Source: SB25 sp050180705 | GTDB taxonomy: Bacteria > Bacteroidota > Bacteroidia > Bacteroidales > Tenuifilaceae | Assembly (NCBI GenBank): GCA_050180705.1 | Contig: JBFXDX010000001.1 | Location: 310,001 to 374,000 of the forward strand | DNA: 64,000 nucleotides | Direction: 5' to 3' | Shown: one piece after another, positions 25,328 to 33,306 of the stretch | Position numbering within the stretch: position 1 is the stretch's first letter | Layout: each line of letters opens with the position of its first letter | Notes under the pieces: generated by a model | Database searches by the model: none | What the model was told of the DNA's origin: nothing | The model's input: the letters and a program-made list of their open reading frames with translations, nothing else | Translations under genes and position numbers: made by a program

Positions 25328-27802
25328 TTATGCGAATAAGTTTAGATTTGCACTTTCTGTGCGTTCGAGGTAGGTTGCAACTCCACCAACCTGAACATTG
25401 TCAATCAATTCTTCGGCTTTAACCCCCATTACATCCATCGACATTTGGCAGGCAATTAATTCAACTCCATTATCAATGGCTGTTTGTATCATGTTTTCGA
25501 GAGAATCGACATGCTTGTTCTTCATAACCTTTCGCATTACGGGTCCACCTATACCGCCCATGTTCATTTTCGACAATCCCAATTTTCGGCTCGAATTAGG
25601 TAACATCATGCTAAACATCTTACCCCAAAAATCTTTCTGAACATTGGGTTTCTGCTGACGTTTAATAACGTTTAATCCCCAGAAGGTGAAGAATATAGTT
25701 ACCTTTTTTCCCGATGCAACAGCACCATTGGCAATTACAAATGTTGCTAATGCCTTGTCTAGATCATCACTGAAACAAATCAATGTTGCATTGTTTCCTT
25801 TCAGAGTTGGAGTTTGAACTGCTGTTTGTTGACCTTTACGGATTACTGCTGTAATTTCAGCCCCATTCTGGTTTAACTCTACCAATTCATTTCCTGTAAC
25901 ATTCGACCATGCCTTAACATCTTTATAGAATCCAGCATCTGTTGCAGTTATTCGTATTGCTTCTCCCGATGATATTTGGTCAATTGTCTGCTTAAGTTTC
26001 AGTACAGGGCCAGGACACTGTAGCCCACAGGCATTTACGACCTTTATTTTACCTTCGTCGATTGGTTTTACTGCTTGCTTGTTCTTATTGCCTTGGTAAA
26101 TGTGGTCGTCGTTACCAATATAATCGTTGGCGAAAATATCCTCGTTACTTTGTTTTTGAATTGCCGTTTCGTAGGTTTTTAAACCTCCCGAGAGATTGTA
26201 AACTTCGCTAAATCCATTTTGCATCAAAATTCGGCAGGCAACGTGAGCTCTTAATCCAACGCCACAGAAAGCCACAATCTTTTTATCTCTAGGAATTTCA
26301 TCTAAATGAAGCCTTAACTCATCTAAAGGAATATTAACAGCCTTTTCGATAGATCCCAACTGATATTCATCTCTTGTACGAATATCGATTATGTACAAAT
26401 CATTTGCAGCATAGTTAGCCAAGGTTCTCCATGAAATAGGTTTAGTTATGCCTTCAAGAATGTTCTCGGCAACCATACCTGCTATATTTACTGGATCTTT
26501 AGCAGAAGAGTAGGGCGGGGCATAGGCATGCTCAATTTCGCCCAAATCGTAAACAGAGGCTCCTTTCCGAATTGCTTCGGCAAAAAGATCAATTCGTTTG
26601 TCAACACCATCAAATCCAACAATCTGAGCACCTAATAGTCGTCCATTATCGGGTGAAAACGATATCTTGATGGACATGGGCAGCGCTCCTGGATAATATC
26701 CAGCATGTGATGAAGAGTGTGTAATTGAGTTGATATGAGGTATATCTAATTTTTTAAGCAGTTTTCCAGAAACGCCTGTTGATGCTACTGTTATGTCGAA
26801 TACTTTGGCTATTGCTGTATTTATAGCTCCGTTATATTTCTTCTTGTTGTTGAATACTAGATTGTCGGCCAGAATTCGTCCCTGCTTATTGGCAGGACCT
26901 GCCAAGTAGGTTATCATTCGGGTGCCAGTTATTGGATTTGGAAACTCAATGGCATCGCCAAGAGCATATATGTTGTTGTCAGAAGTTTGTAGGAACTCAT
27001 TTACTACAATACCTCCTGTTTCACCTATTTGTAAACCAGCCTCTTTGGCTAAATGACTATCGGGTTTCACCCCAATGGAAAGTACCACAAGGTCGGTTTC
27101 TATTGTTTTGGAAGAACTTAAGTTAACGGCTATTCTCCCATTCGATTTGGCAAATGAAGCAACGGCAGATTTTAGGTAAAATTCAACATTTTTTGTTTTT
27201 AGATGCTGATGAACCAAGGCAGCCATTGAGTAATCCAATGGTGTCATCACCTGTTCGGCCATTTCAATAATGGTAACATTAACACCACATTGATGAAGAT
27301 TTTCGGCCATTTCGAGACCAATGAATCCTGCACCAACCACTACAGCATGGCGAGGATGATTTTCATCAACAAATTTTTTAATTTTATCAGTATCGGGGAC
27401 ACTCCGTAGCGTAAATATTCCTTCCTGGTTTATACCCGGAAGTGGAGGTCTTACAGGTTCTGCTCCGGGAGAAAGAATCAACTTATCGTATGTTTCATCA
27501 TAGGTTTCTCCTGTACGTAGATTTTTAACCGTTATCTTCTTCTCAGACTTATTAATCGATATAACCTCATTCAGGTTTCTAACCTCTAGATTAAATCGTT
27601 TTCCAAACGATTCGGGTGTTTGTACAAATAGGTTTTCTCTTTCGGTAATGGTGCCTCCAATGTAATAAGGCAAACCGCAATTGGCATATGAAATATACTC
27701 ACCTCTTTCGAAAAGAATTATTTCGCATGCTTCATCCAAACGTCTAAGTCGAGCAGCTGTTGTTGCTCCTCCTGCGACTCCGCCAACAATTAAATATTTC
27801 AT
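25328..27802 (-). CDS. FAD-dependent CoA-disulfide-reductase-like protein with rhodanese, TusA and DsrE domains
   Basis: The 824-residue protein has four parts in order. Residues 1-450: a pyridine nucleotide-disulfide oxidoreductase of the CoA-disulfide reductase type with GGVAGGATTA FAD motif and redox C42 (SYANCGLPY). Residues 455-550: rhodanese domain with C513 (FCGVGLRAH). Residues 585-655: TusA-like sulfur carrier with CPGP motif, C596. Residues 670-824: DsrE/DrsH-like domain with C785. It should move persulfide (or possibly selenide) sulfur between cysteines using NAD(P)H. It lies between hydA and ssnA; the TusA-plus-DsrE order recalls the selenium-linked YedF proteins. Similar multidomain enzymes occur widely in anaerobes, often called CoA-disulfide reductase. 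Confidence 0.88.
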   Translation of the reverse strand: MKYLIVGGVAGGATTAARLRRLDEACEIILFERGEYISYANCGLPYYIGGTITERENLFVQTPESFGKRFNLEVRNLNEVISINKSEKKITVKNLRTGETYDETYDKLILSPGAEPVRPPLPGINQEGIFTLRSVPDTDKIKKFVDENHPRHAVVVGAGFIGLEMAENLHQCGVNVTIIEMAEQVMTPLDYSMAALVHQHLKTKNVEFYLKSAVASFAKSNGRIAVNLSSSKTIETDLVVLSIGVKPDSHLAKEAGLQIGETGGIVVNEFLQTSDNNIYALGDAIEFPNPITGTRMITYLAGPANKQGRILADNLVFNNKKKYNGAINTAIAKVFDITVASTGVSGKLLKKLDIPHINSITHSSSHAGYYPGALPMSIKISFSPDNGRLLGAQIVGFDGVDKRIDLFAEAIRKGASVYDLGEIEHAYAPPYSSAKDPVNIAGMVAENILEGITKPISWRTLANYAANDLYIIDIRTRDEYQLGSIEKAVNIPLDELRLHLDEIPRDKKIVAFCGVGLRAHVACRILMQNGFSEVYNLSGGLKTYETAIQKQSNEDIFANDYIGNDDHIYQGNKNKQAVKPIDEGKIKVVNACGLQCPGPVLKLKQTIDQISSGEAIRITATDAGFYKDVKAWSNVTGNELVELNQNGAEITAVIRKGQQTAVQTPTLKGNNATLICFSDDLDKALATFVIANGAVASGKKVTIFFTFWGLNVIKRQQKPNVQKDFWGKMFSMMLPNSSRKLGLSKMNMGGIGGPVMRKVMKNKHVDSLENMIQTAIDNGVELIACQMSMDVMGVKAEELIDNVQVGGVATYLERTESANLNLFA

Positions 27803-27880
27803 TGTATAGTGTTTATGTTATTTGTTAATTAGTTAACAATGCTCAATTGAAAATGTTTACTTGTGTTATCTAAATATGTG

Positions 27881-27888
27881 CAAATATA
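27881..27888 (-). promoter_or_regulatory. possible -7 promoter box (TATATTTG)
   Basis: An exact TAnnTTTG match on the minus strand, 79 bases before the start of the 824-residue protein gene. No TTTG at the -33 position, and the surrounding sequence is A/T-rich, so a chance match is possible. Confidence 0.4.
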
Positions 27889-27957
27889 TATATGTAGTTT
27901 TGATTTAGACGTGTTGTTTGTCAGTGTTTTTTATGTTATTTAATATATTTTAATGAA

Positions 27958-27987
27958 ATGAGCCAGACTTTTATTAGTCTGGCTCAT
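27958..27987 (-). terminator. hairpin terminator after ssnA
   Basis: ATGAGCCAGACT (27958-27969) and AGTCTGGCTCAT (27976-27987) form a perfect 12-pair stem with a 6-base loop, 24 bases after the ssnA stop. The minus-strand tail is T-rich. It should end the PLP-thrC-like-xdhD-ssnA transcript. Confidence 0.75.
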
Positions 27988-28010
27988 CAAAAGTAAATTG
28001 TTTGATAAGT

Positions 28011-29273
28011 TTACTTAACCATGCATTCCCAAAGATACTTTGCTAATTTCTTCGATTCGTTTAAGAGAATTTCTTCATCAACCATAGTTAGTTTCCTGTC
28101 TTTTACAATGATTTTACCATTCGAAATAACATCGCGGATATGTGTAGAGTTTATTCCAAAGAATAGATGTCCCAAAAAGTTACTAGATGTTACCGGAGTA
28201 GGAGAGTTATAATCGAGAACAACAAGGTTTGTTTCATCATCTCCTTTAAAACCATTTATGGATAAGTATCTATGCGCATTGCGTAATCGTGCAAATGCTT
28301 GTGCTGGGCTCATTGGATCAAAGTTTTGTCCAACAAAGTACGATGACTTTGCGCTTTGTAGCATATCGCTATGCATACCATCGGTTCCAAACATAATGTT
28401 TTGCCCAAGTCCTTCACCACTGAAGTAACCAACATTATTGTTTAGGTTACTGTCGGTATTTTCAACAACCCAGCAAGGCGAGTTGCTTATCAAACTCCTT
28501 TCGGCATCCGATAAATGCAAGCAGTGTACAAGTATCGATTTCGATGAATTTAGCATGCCAAAGCTGTTCAACCTTTCAACTACCGATGTATTGTAGTTTT
28601 CCAAGCAATGCTCCTGATCGTAGGTGTCTTCAGCAACATGAATGTGAACACCTGACTTATGCTTCTGCATCAATGCTGATGCCTTCTTTAGTGTTTCATC
28701 GCTTAGTGTAAATGAAGCATGAAGACCAACCAATCCTTGATTCTTTGATAAATATGAATCGGTTTCGTCAAGACCCTCAATGGCTATTTTTTCACCGTCG
28801 CGATCGCTGATTTCATAGCAAAGTAGATGACTAACTCCAACGGTTTCGAATGCTTTTGCCAGAGTGCTCAATGATCCTTTAATGGCATATGGCGAAGCGT
28901 GGTGATCGATTGCAAAAGTAGCACCCGATTTTGCACAGGCCATTGCAGTAACAAGAGCGCTGTACTCATTCATTTCGTTGGTTAAGCATTTGTCGAGAGT
29001 CCACCATACGTATTTTAAAATTTCGTAGAAATTTGCAGGCGATTTCTTTGGTGCACCCATTCCTCGTGATAATGCTGAGTATGCATGATGATGACCGACA
29101 ACAAACGATTTTGTTACAATCTTTCCAGTACAGTCGATGATTTCGAATTCTTTTTGAGGGATATTGCTATCTTCTACAAATTGAACCTTACCATTTTCGA
29201 CTATAATATTGGTATGCTTCATTTCTAAAGTTTGCCAGTCAACGTATATTGCGTTTTTAAGTAAAATGCTCAT
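28011..29273 (-). CDS. ssnA: SsnA family aminohydrolase (selenium-metabolism-linked)
   Basis: The 420-residue protein is an amidohydrolase of the cytosine-deaminase/chlorohydrolase superfamily that matches SsnA: metal-site histidines H61-H62-H63 (VVGHHHAYS), H210-x-H212 (VHIHVAED), H250/H253 (VHCLHLSD) and D298 (FGTDGMHSD). SsnA proteins sit in clusters with selenium-dependent molybdenum hydroxylases and take part in purine/urate breakdown, probably as a deaminase or ring hydrolase. The gene follows the XdhD-like gene by 102 bases on the same strand and is the last of that unit. Length is normal. Confidence 0.93.
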   Translation of the reverse strand: MSILLKNAIYVDWQTLEMKHTNIIVENGKVQFVEDSNIPQKEFEIIDCTGKIVTKSFVVGHHHAYSALSRGMGAPKKSPANFYEILKYVWWTLDKCLTNEMNEYSALVTAMACAKSGATFAIDHHASPYAIKGSLSTLAKAFETVGVSHLLCYEISDRDGEKIAIEGLDETDSYLSKNQGLVGLHASFTLSDETLKKASALMQKHKSGVHIHVAEDTYDQEHCLENYNTSVVERLNSFGMLNSSKSILVHCLHLSDAERSLISNSPCWVVENTDSNLNNNVGYFSGEGLGQNIMFGTDGMHSDMLQSAKSSYFVGQNFDPMSPAQAFARLRNAHRYLSINGFKGDDETNLVVLDYNSPTPVTSSNFLGHLFFGINSTHIRDVISNGKIIVKDRKLTMVDEEILLNESKKLAKYLWECMVK

Positions 29274-29375
29274 TCTGTTATGTGTTTGGTTAAAGGTTAA
29301 ATATAATTTATCTGACGATTAACGGGTTGTGTTTGTTTTTTAGATATCTCACTTTCTTTCGAGATGACACAACTA

Positions 29376-31928
29376 TCAACCTTTTCTCTTCATAGGTAAT
29401 TTGGTACGTTTAATTCCGTCATATGCAAAGAAAGCATTAGCAATAGCTGCAGCGGTTGGAACAAGTCCAATCTCACCAATGCCTTTTGCACCATAAGGTC
29501 CAATCGGATCGTGTTCTTCAATACCAATTATTTCCATTTCGGGAGTTTCATTAGCACGCAAAATTCCGATATCCTTGAACTTATAGCTAACTGGATAGCC
29601 ATCCTTCATTGGTAAATCTTCGGTTAAGGCATATCCCATACCCATATGTAATGCACCTTCAATTTGACCCTCGAAGAGCATCTGATTCATTATTTTACCG
29701 GCATCGTGCGCTGCAATGATCTTTTTAATTTCACCATTGTCGTCGAGAATTACAACCTGAGTTGCATACCCGTATGCAAAGTGAATAATTGGGTCTTCGG
29801 TATCGGCTCCTGGTTTACAGGTCCAATCGCACACAAATTTTCCCCGGTAATTTCTTCCAATTAGCTGTGATATAGAAGATCCTGCCAAATCCTTCTTAAT
29901 GGCGATGGCTGCATTGATAATTGCATTAGCAACCAACGCAGTAGCCCTTGATGAGGTTGTCATTCCTGTCGGAATTCCTGCATCTGTATTCACAATTACA
30001 TCGATTATTTCGGGGTCAATACCTGTTTCTTGATGTAAAGTTTGAATTGCCATAGTGTGTACACCTTGTCCCATCTCAGTCCATCCGTGGTGAATTTCAA
30101 CCTTTTTGTCAGAGATAATTTTGATGATTACATCGCTATCGTCAACCATTCCATTCCCAACACCTGTATTCTTAAGTCCTGTTGCAATTCCAGCATATTT
30201 TGCTTTGTTGAATTCATCCTTAACGGCAAGCATCGTTTTCTTTAGTCCGACACCACGCAAAACTTGACCAGTAGCCGTTTTTGATCCATCCTCTAAAGCA
30301 TTATCGAAACGAATTTGCCAACGATCAAACCCTGCTCGTTTACAGATATCATCTATACAACTTTCAATGGCAAATACAGCCTGAGGAACACCAAATCCAC
30401 GCATTGCTCCGCATGGAATATTGTTGGTATAAACGGTTTTTGCTGAAACATCAACAGCAGGAACCGTGTAACCACCTGTGGCATGTCCCACAACGCGCTC
30501 CATTACTTTAGTGCCAACAGAAGCGTAAGCACCAGTATCACCAATTGCTTCAAGTTTAACGGCAGTGAATTTACCTTTTGCATCGCAGGCAAGGCTCATT
30601 TTCATCCAAACTGGGTGACGTTTTGGATGCATTCTAATCGATTCATCTCTGTTGAGATGAAGTTTTACAGGCATTTGGATTAAGAATGCATATAGCGATA
30701 CATGCCCTTGCACGGTCAAATCCTCCTTACCGCCAAATCCTCCACCATTTTGAACTAACGTTACCTTAACCTTTTCTTCAGGAAGATCTAGAAACTTTGC
30801 AATCTGCTTACGGTCAACATAAACACCTTGACTTTGACTGTATAAACGGATTCCATCATTTTCGGGTAATGCAATGGCCGTTTCGGTCTCAAGAAAAGCA
30901 TGCTCAATACGCTGAGTTTCGTATATATCGCTCGAAGTCCAAGCGGCCTCTGCAAATGCCTTTTCAACATCGCCAAAACGAATAGCACAAGTTTCCAAAA
31001 CATTCGATTTTCCTTCATGAACGCTAGGACTATTAGGCTTGGCTGCTTCATGCATGTCGGTTACAGGTTGCAAAACCTCATATTCTACCTTAACAAGTTC
31101 TACAGCCTTACGTGCAATTTCCTCTGTTGTGGCAACAACGCCCGCAATAACATCACCTATATAACGAGTTGTTTCGCCAATGTTAATCATCAATGGCCAA
31201 TCCTGAAAAATTGTTCCACTTATATGATTTCCAGTAATATCCTTAGCGGTAACAACTTTTACAACACCATCAACTTTTAGTGCTTCAGAAAAATCAATGC
31301 TGAGAATCTTGGCTTTAGGATAATCAGAAAACTTTAAAACGCCATGCAGCATTCCATCAATGTGCATATCATCCACAAAATCTCGTTCACCCAGAGCCGT
31401 TTCAACCGCCTGATATTTTGGATATCTATCGCCAACCTTGGCAGATGCCTTATTCTCTATATTTTCTTCGCCCTGCAATTCTTTAAAGGATGCATCTATA
31501 GCATCAATTATCTTAACATAACCTGTGCATCTGCATAGATTTGGGCTTATTGCCCTGATAATATCGTTACGGGTAGGAGTAGGGTTGGTATTGAAAAGCC
31601 CTTTTGCACGCATTATCATGCCTGGTGAGCAGAAACCACATTGAACGGCACCTTTTTGTGCAAAGTTTTTTCCAAGAACTGATTTAAACTCAGAAGATAA
31701 CCCCTCTAGAGTATTAATTACAGCCCCTTCCATGTCTTTCATTTTTACACGACAGGCCATTTTTATTTTGCCATCGATCTCAACAGAACATGCACCACAA
31801 ACCCCTTGTCCAGAGCAACCATCCTTTGCAGCAGTAAGAAATTTCTCTTTACGTAGGTATTCCAGAAGATTCTTCTCTGAATTTCCAGAATAAGTGGTTT
31901 TAATAGAGTTAAGTGTAAATGATATCAT
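29376..31928 (-). CDS. XdhD-like selenium-dependent molybdenum hydroxylase, fused Fe-S and molybdopterin parts
   Basis: The 850-residue single chain has two [2Fe-2S] clusters at the N-terminus: C38, C44, C47 and C59 (plant-type), then C97, C100, C132 and C134 (the C-G-F-C/C-R-C-T pair). Residues from about 165 form the molybdopterin part with GGGFGGKED (395-403), GAMRGFG (507-513) and the catalytic glutamate E819 in GAKGIGEIG. It hydroxylates a purine ring with water, passing electrons to the Fe-S clusters. There is no FAD domain in the chain and no separate FAD-subunit gene in the window, so the electron acceptor is open. The family is reported to need labile selenium. The threonine-synthase-like gene ends 3 bases before it. 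Confidence 0.92.
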   Translation of the reverse strand: MISFTLNSIKTTYSGNSEKNLLEYLRKEKFLTAAKDGCSGQGVCGACSVEIDGKIKMACRVKMKDMEGAVINTLEGLSSEFKSVLGKNFAQKGAVQCGFCSPGMIMRAKGLFNTNPTPTRNDIIRAISPNLCRCTGYVKIIDAIDASFKELQGEENIENKASAKVGDRYPKYQAVETALGERDFVDDMHIDGMLHGVLKFSDYPKAKILSIDFSEALKVDGVVKVVTAKDITGNHISGTIFQDWPLMINIGETTRYIGDVIAGVVATTEEIARKAVELVKVEYEVLQPVTDMHEAAKPNSPSVHEGKSNVLETCAIRFGDVEKAFAEAAWTSSDIYETQRIEHAFLETETAIALPENDGIRLYSQSQGVYVDRKQIAKFLDLPEEKVKVTLVQNGGGFGGKEDLTVQGHVSLYAFLIQMPVKLHLNRDESIRMHPKRHPVWMKMSLACDAKGKFTAVKLEAIGDTGAYASVGTKVMERVVGHATGGYTVPAVDVSAKTVYTNNIPCGAMRGFGVPQAVFAIESCIDDICKRAGFDRWQIRFDNALEDGSKTATGQVLRGVGLKKTMLAVKDEFNKAKYAGIATGLKNTGVGNGMVDDSDVIIKIISDKKVEIHHGWTEMGQGVHTMAIQTLHQETGIDPEIIDVIVNTDAGIPTGMTTSSRATALVANAIINAAIAIKKDLAGSSISQLIGRNYRGKFVCDWTCKPGADTEDPIIHFAYGYATQVVILDDNGEIKKIIAAHDAGKIMNQMLFEGQIEGALHMGMGYALTEDLPMKDGYPVSYKFKDIGILRANETPEMEIIGIEEHDPIGPYGAKGIGEIGLVPTAAAIANAFFAYDGIKRTKLPMKRKG

Positions 31929-31931
31929 GAC

Positions 31932-33164
31932 TTAAAGTATTTTCTTAAGGTTATCAATTGTTGGTGCTACAGCATTCGGTATTTTAATTAACGACGAAAC
32001 CGATTTTAGGTCTTTCAATCCACTGCCGGTTAACAATACAATGCACGATGCATTATCCTTAATTAAGCCCTTGTTGCTATAAGCTAACATTCCAGCAAAT
32101 GCGGTTGTAGCAGCAGGTTCTGCAAAAATACCAGTATTCCTCGAAAGAATTGCCGATGCATTTACAATTTCATCATCGCTAACTAGAATGAATTCTCCAG
32201 CATACTTTTGAATAAACTGTTTTGCCATGAAAAAGTTACGAGGAATATCTACCGAAATAGAATCAGCAATGGTGTTGCTTGGCTTGATTCTGAAATCGGC
32301 TCTATTAATATTATCAACTAAATTGCTACTTCCCATTGATTGAACTGCAACAATAGTTGGCATTTTCTCTATTAATCCAAGCATTAAAAGATCCTCGAAC
32401 CCCTTATAAACGCCCGAAATAATTACGCCATCACCTACAGGTACAAATATTTTGTCGGGAAGTTTTCCATTGGTTTGCTCAAATAACTCAAACGAAACCG
32501 TTTTTTTCCCTTCAATGGTCAATGGATTAAAAGCGGTGTTACGATTATACCATCCAAATTCTTTTGTGGCTTCAACACTTAAATCGAATGCATTATCGTA
32601 AGTTCCGTCTACCGGAACAATTTTGGCTCCATACATCACTATTTGGGTGAGTTTGGCCAATGGAGCAGCCTTTGGAACCATTATAATGGCCTTTTGTTTT
32701 TGCGATGCGCAAATGCCCGCCAATGACGATCCAGCATTCCCTGTTGATGCTGCAACTATGGTATCGATTCCCTTTTCCTTTGCATAGGCAGAAACTATAG
32801 CCGATGCTCTATCCTTAAACGAAAACGTTGGATTCTGAGAATCATCCTTTAAGAAAAGATTAAAGGGCAATTTTTTACCATCTAAATAGTTGAAATTGTA
32901 CAAAGGAGTTTGTCCAACTCGTAACGGGGGTAAACTATCTAACGAATTAATTGGCAATAGTTCAATATACTTTGAGCTAGCTAATGAATTAGCATTAACC
33001 TTTTTGCCTAATGATTTATAGTCGTATATAGTTTTAAGCACTCCTTTAGAAGGAAGATTTGGCTGATTTGTTGCATTGCACGCAGGACAAAGGTAAAGTT
33101 CCGATGAACTTTCGAACTGCTTTCCGCAATCGCAACATTCGTATATAAACTTTGAATTACTCAT
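31932..33164 (-). CDS. threonine-synthase-like PLP enzyme with zinc ribbon
   Basis: The 410-residue protein is a fold-type II PLP enzyme of the threonine synthase class. It has an N-terminal zinc ribbon (C10-x-x-C13 and C26-x-x-C29), the PLP lysine K117 in NPTFSFKDRAS and the glycine-rich phosphate loop A-A-S-T-G-N-A-G-S-S-L. A true threonine synthase makes threonine from phosphohomoserine. Its position, 3 bases before xdhD and after a second PLP enzyme, argues for a role in purine or amino-acid breakdown instead, for example elimination of ammonia from a diamino acid. Which one is correct cannot be settled from the sequence. Confidence 0.82.
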   Translation of the reverse strand: MSNSKFIYECCDCGKQFESSSELYLCPACNATNQPNLPSKGVLKTIYDYKSLGKKVNANSLASSKYIELLPINSLDSLPPLRVGQTPLYNFNYLDGKKLPFNLFLKDDSQNPTFSFKDRASAIVSAYAKEKGIDTIVAASTGNAGSSLAGICASQKQKAIIMVPKAAPLAKLTQIVMYGAKIVPVDGTYDNAFDLSVEATKEFGWYNRNTAFNPLTIEGKKTVSFELFEQTNGKLPDKIFVPVGDGVIISGVYKGFEDLLMLGLIEKMPTIVAVQSMGSSNLVDNINRADFRIKPSNTIADSISVDIPRNFFMAKQFIQKYAGEFILVSDDEIVNASAILSRNTGIFAEPAATTAFAGMLAYSNKGLIKDNASCIVLLTGSGLKDLKSVSSLIKIPNAVAPTIDNLKKIL

Positions 33165-33222
33165 GGATGAAACAGTAAGTACAAGTTACAAATTAATTTA
33201 GAAGTAAATAGTTGATATAAAA

Positions 33223-33274
33223 CAGAAACACGGGTGCTAGAGGTTTGTAGTCTGCTCTGCGTTCCGTGTTTCTG
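33223..33274 (-). repeat. 11-bp inverted repeat with 30-base loop
   Basis: CAGAAACACGG (33223-33233) and CCGTGTTTCTG (33264-33274) are perfectly complementary. On the minus strand the hairpin lies between the PLP gene and the threonine-synthase-like gene and is followed by a T-rich stretch, so it could be an attenuator or partial terminator. The loop has inner complementary parts (AGAG/CTCT). Confidence 0.65.
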
Positions 33275-33306
33275 AAAATCAATTCTTTAAAATATTAACT
33301 CTTATA

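Noticed and set aside
30900..31280. Plus-strand frame of 126 codons inside the XdhD-like gene
   Set aside because: Shadow of the hydroxylase gene; no promoter box, no recognised motif.
29376..31928. Search for a selenocysteine codon (in-frame TGA) in the hydroxylase
   Set aside because: The frame is open without TGA over the full length; selenium in this family is a labile ligand, not selenocysteine.
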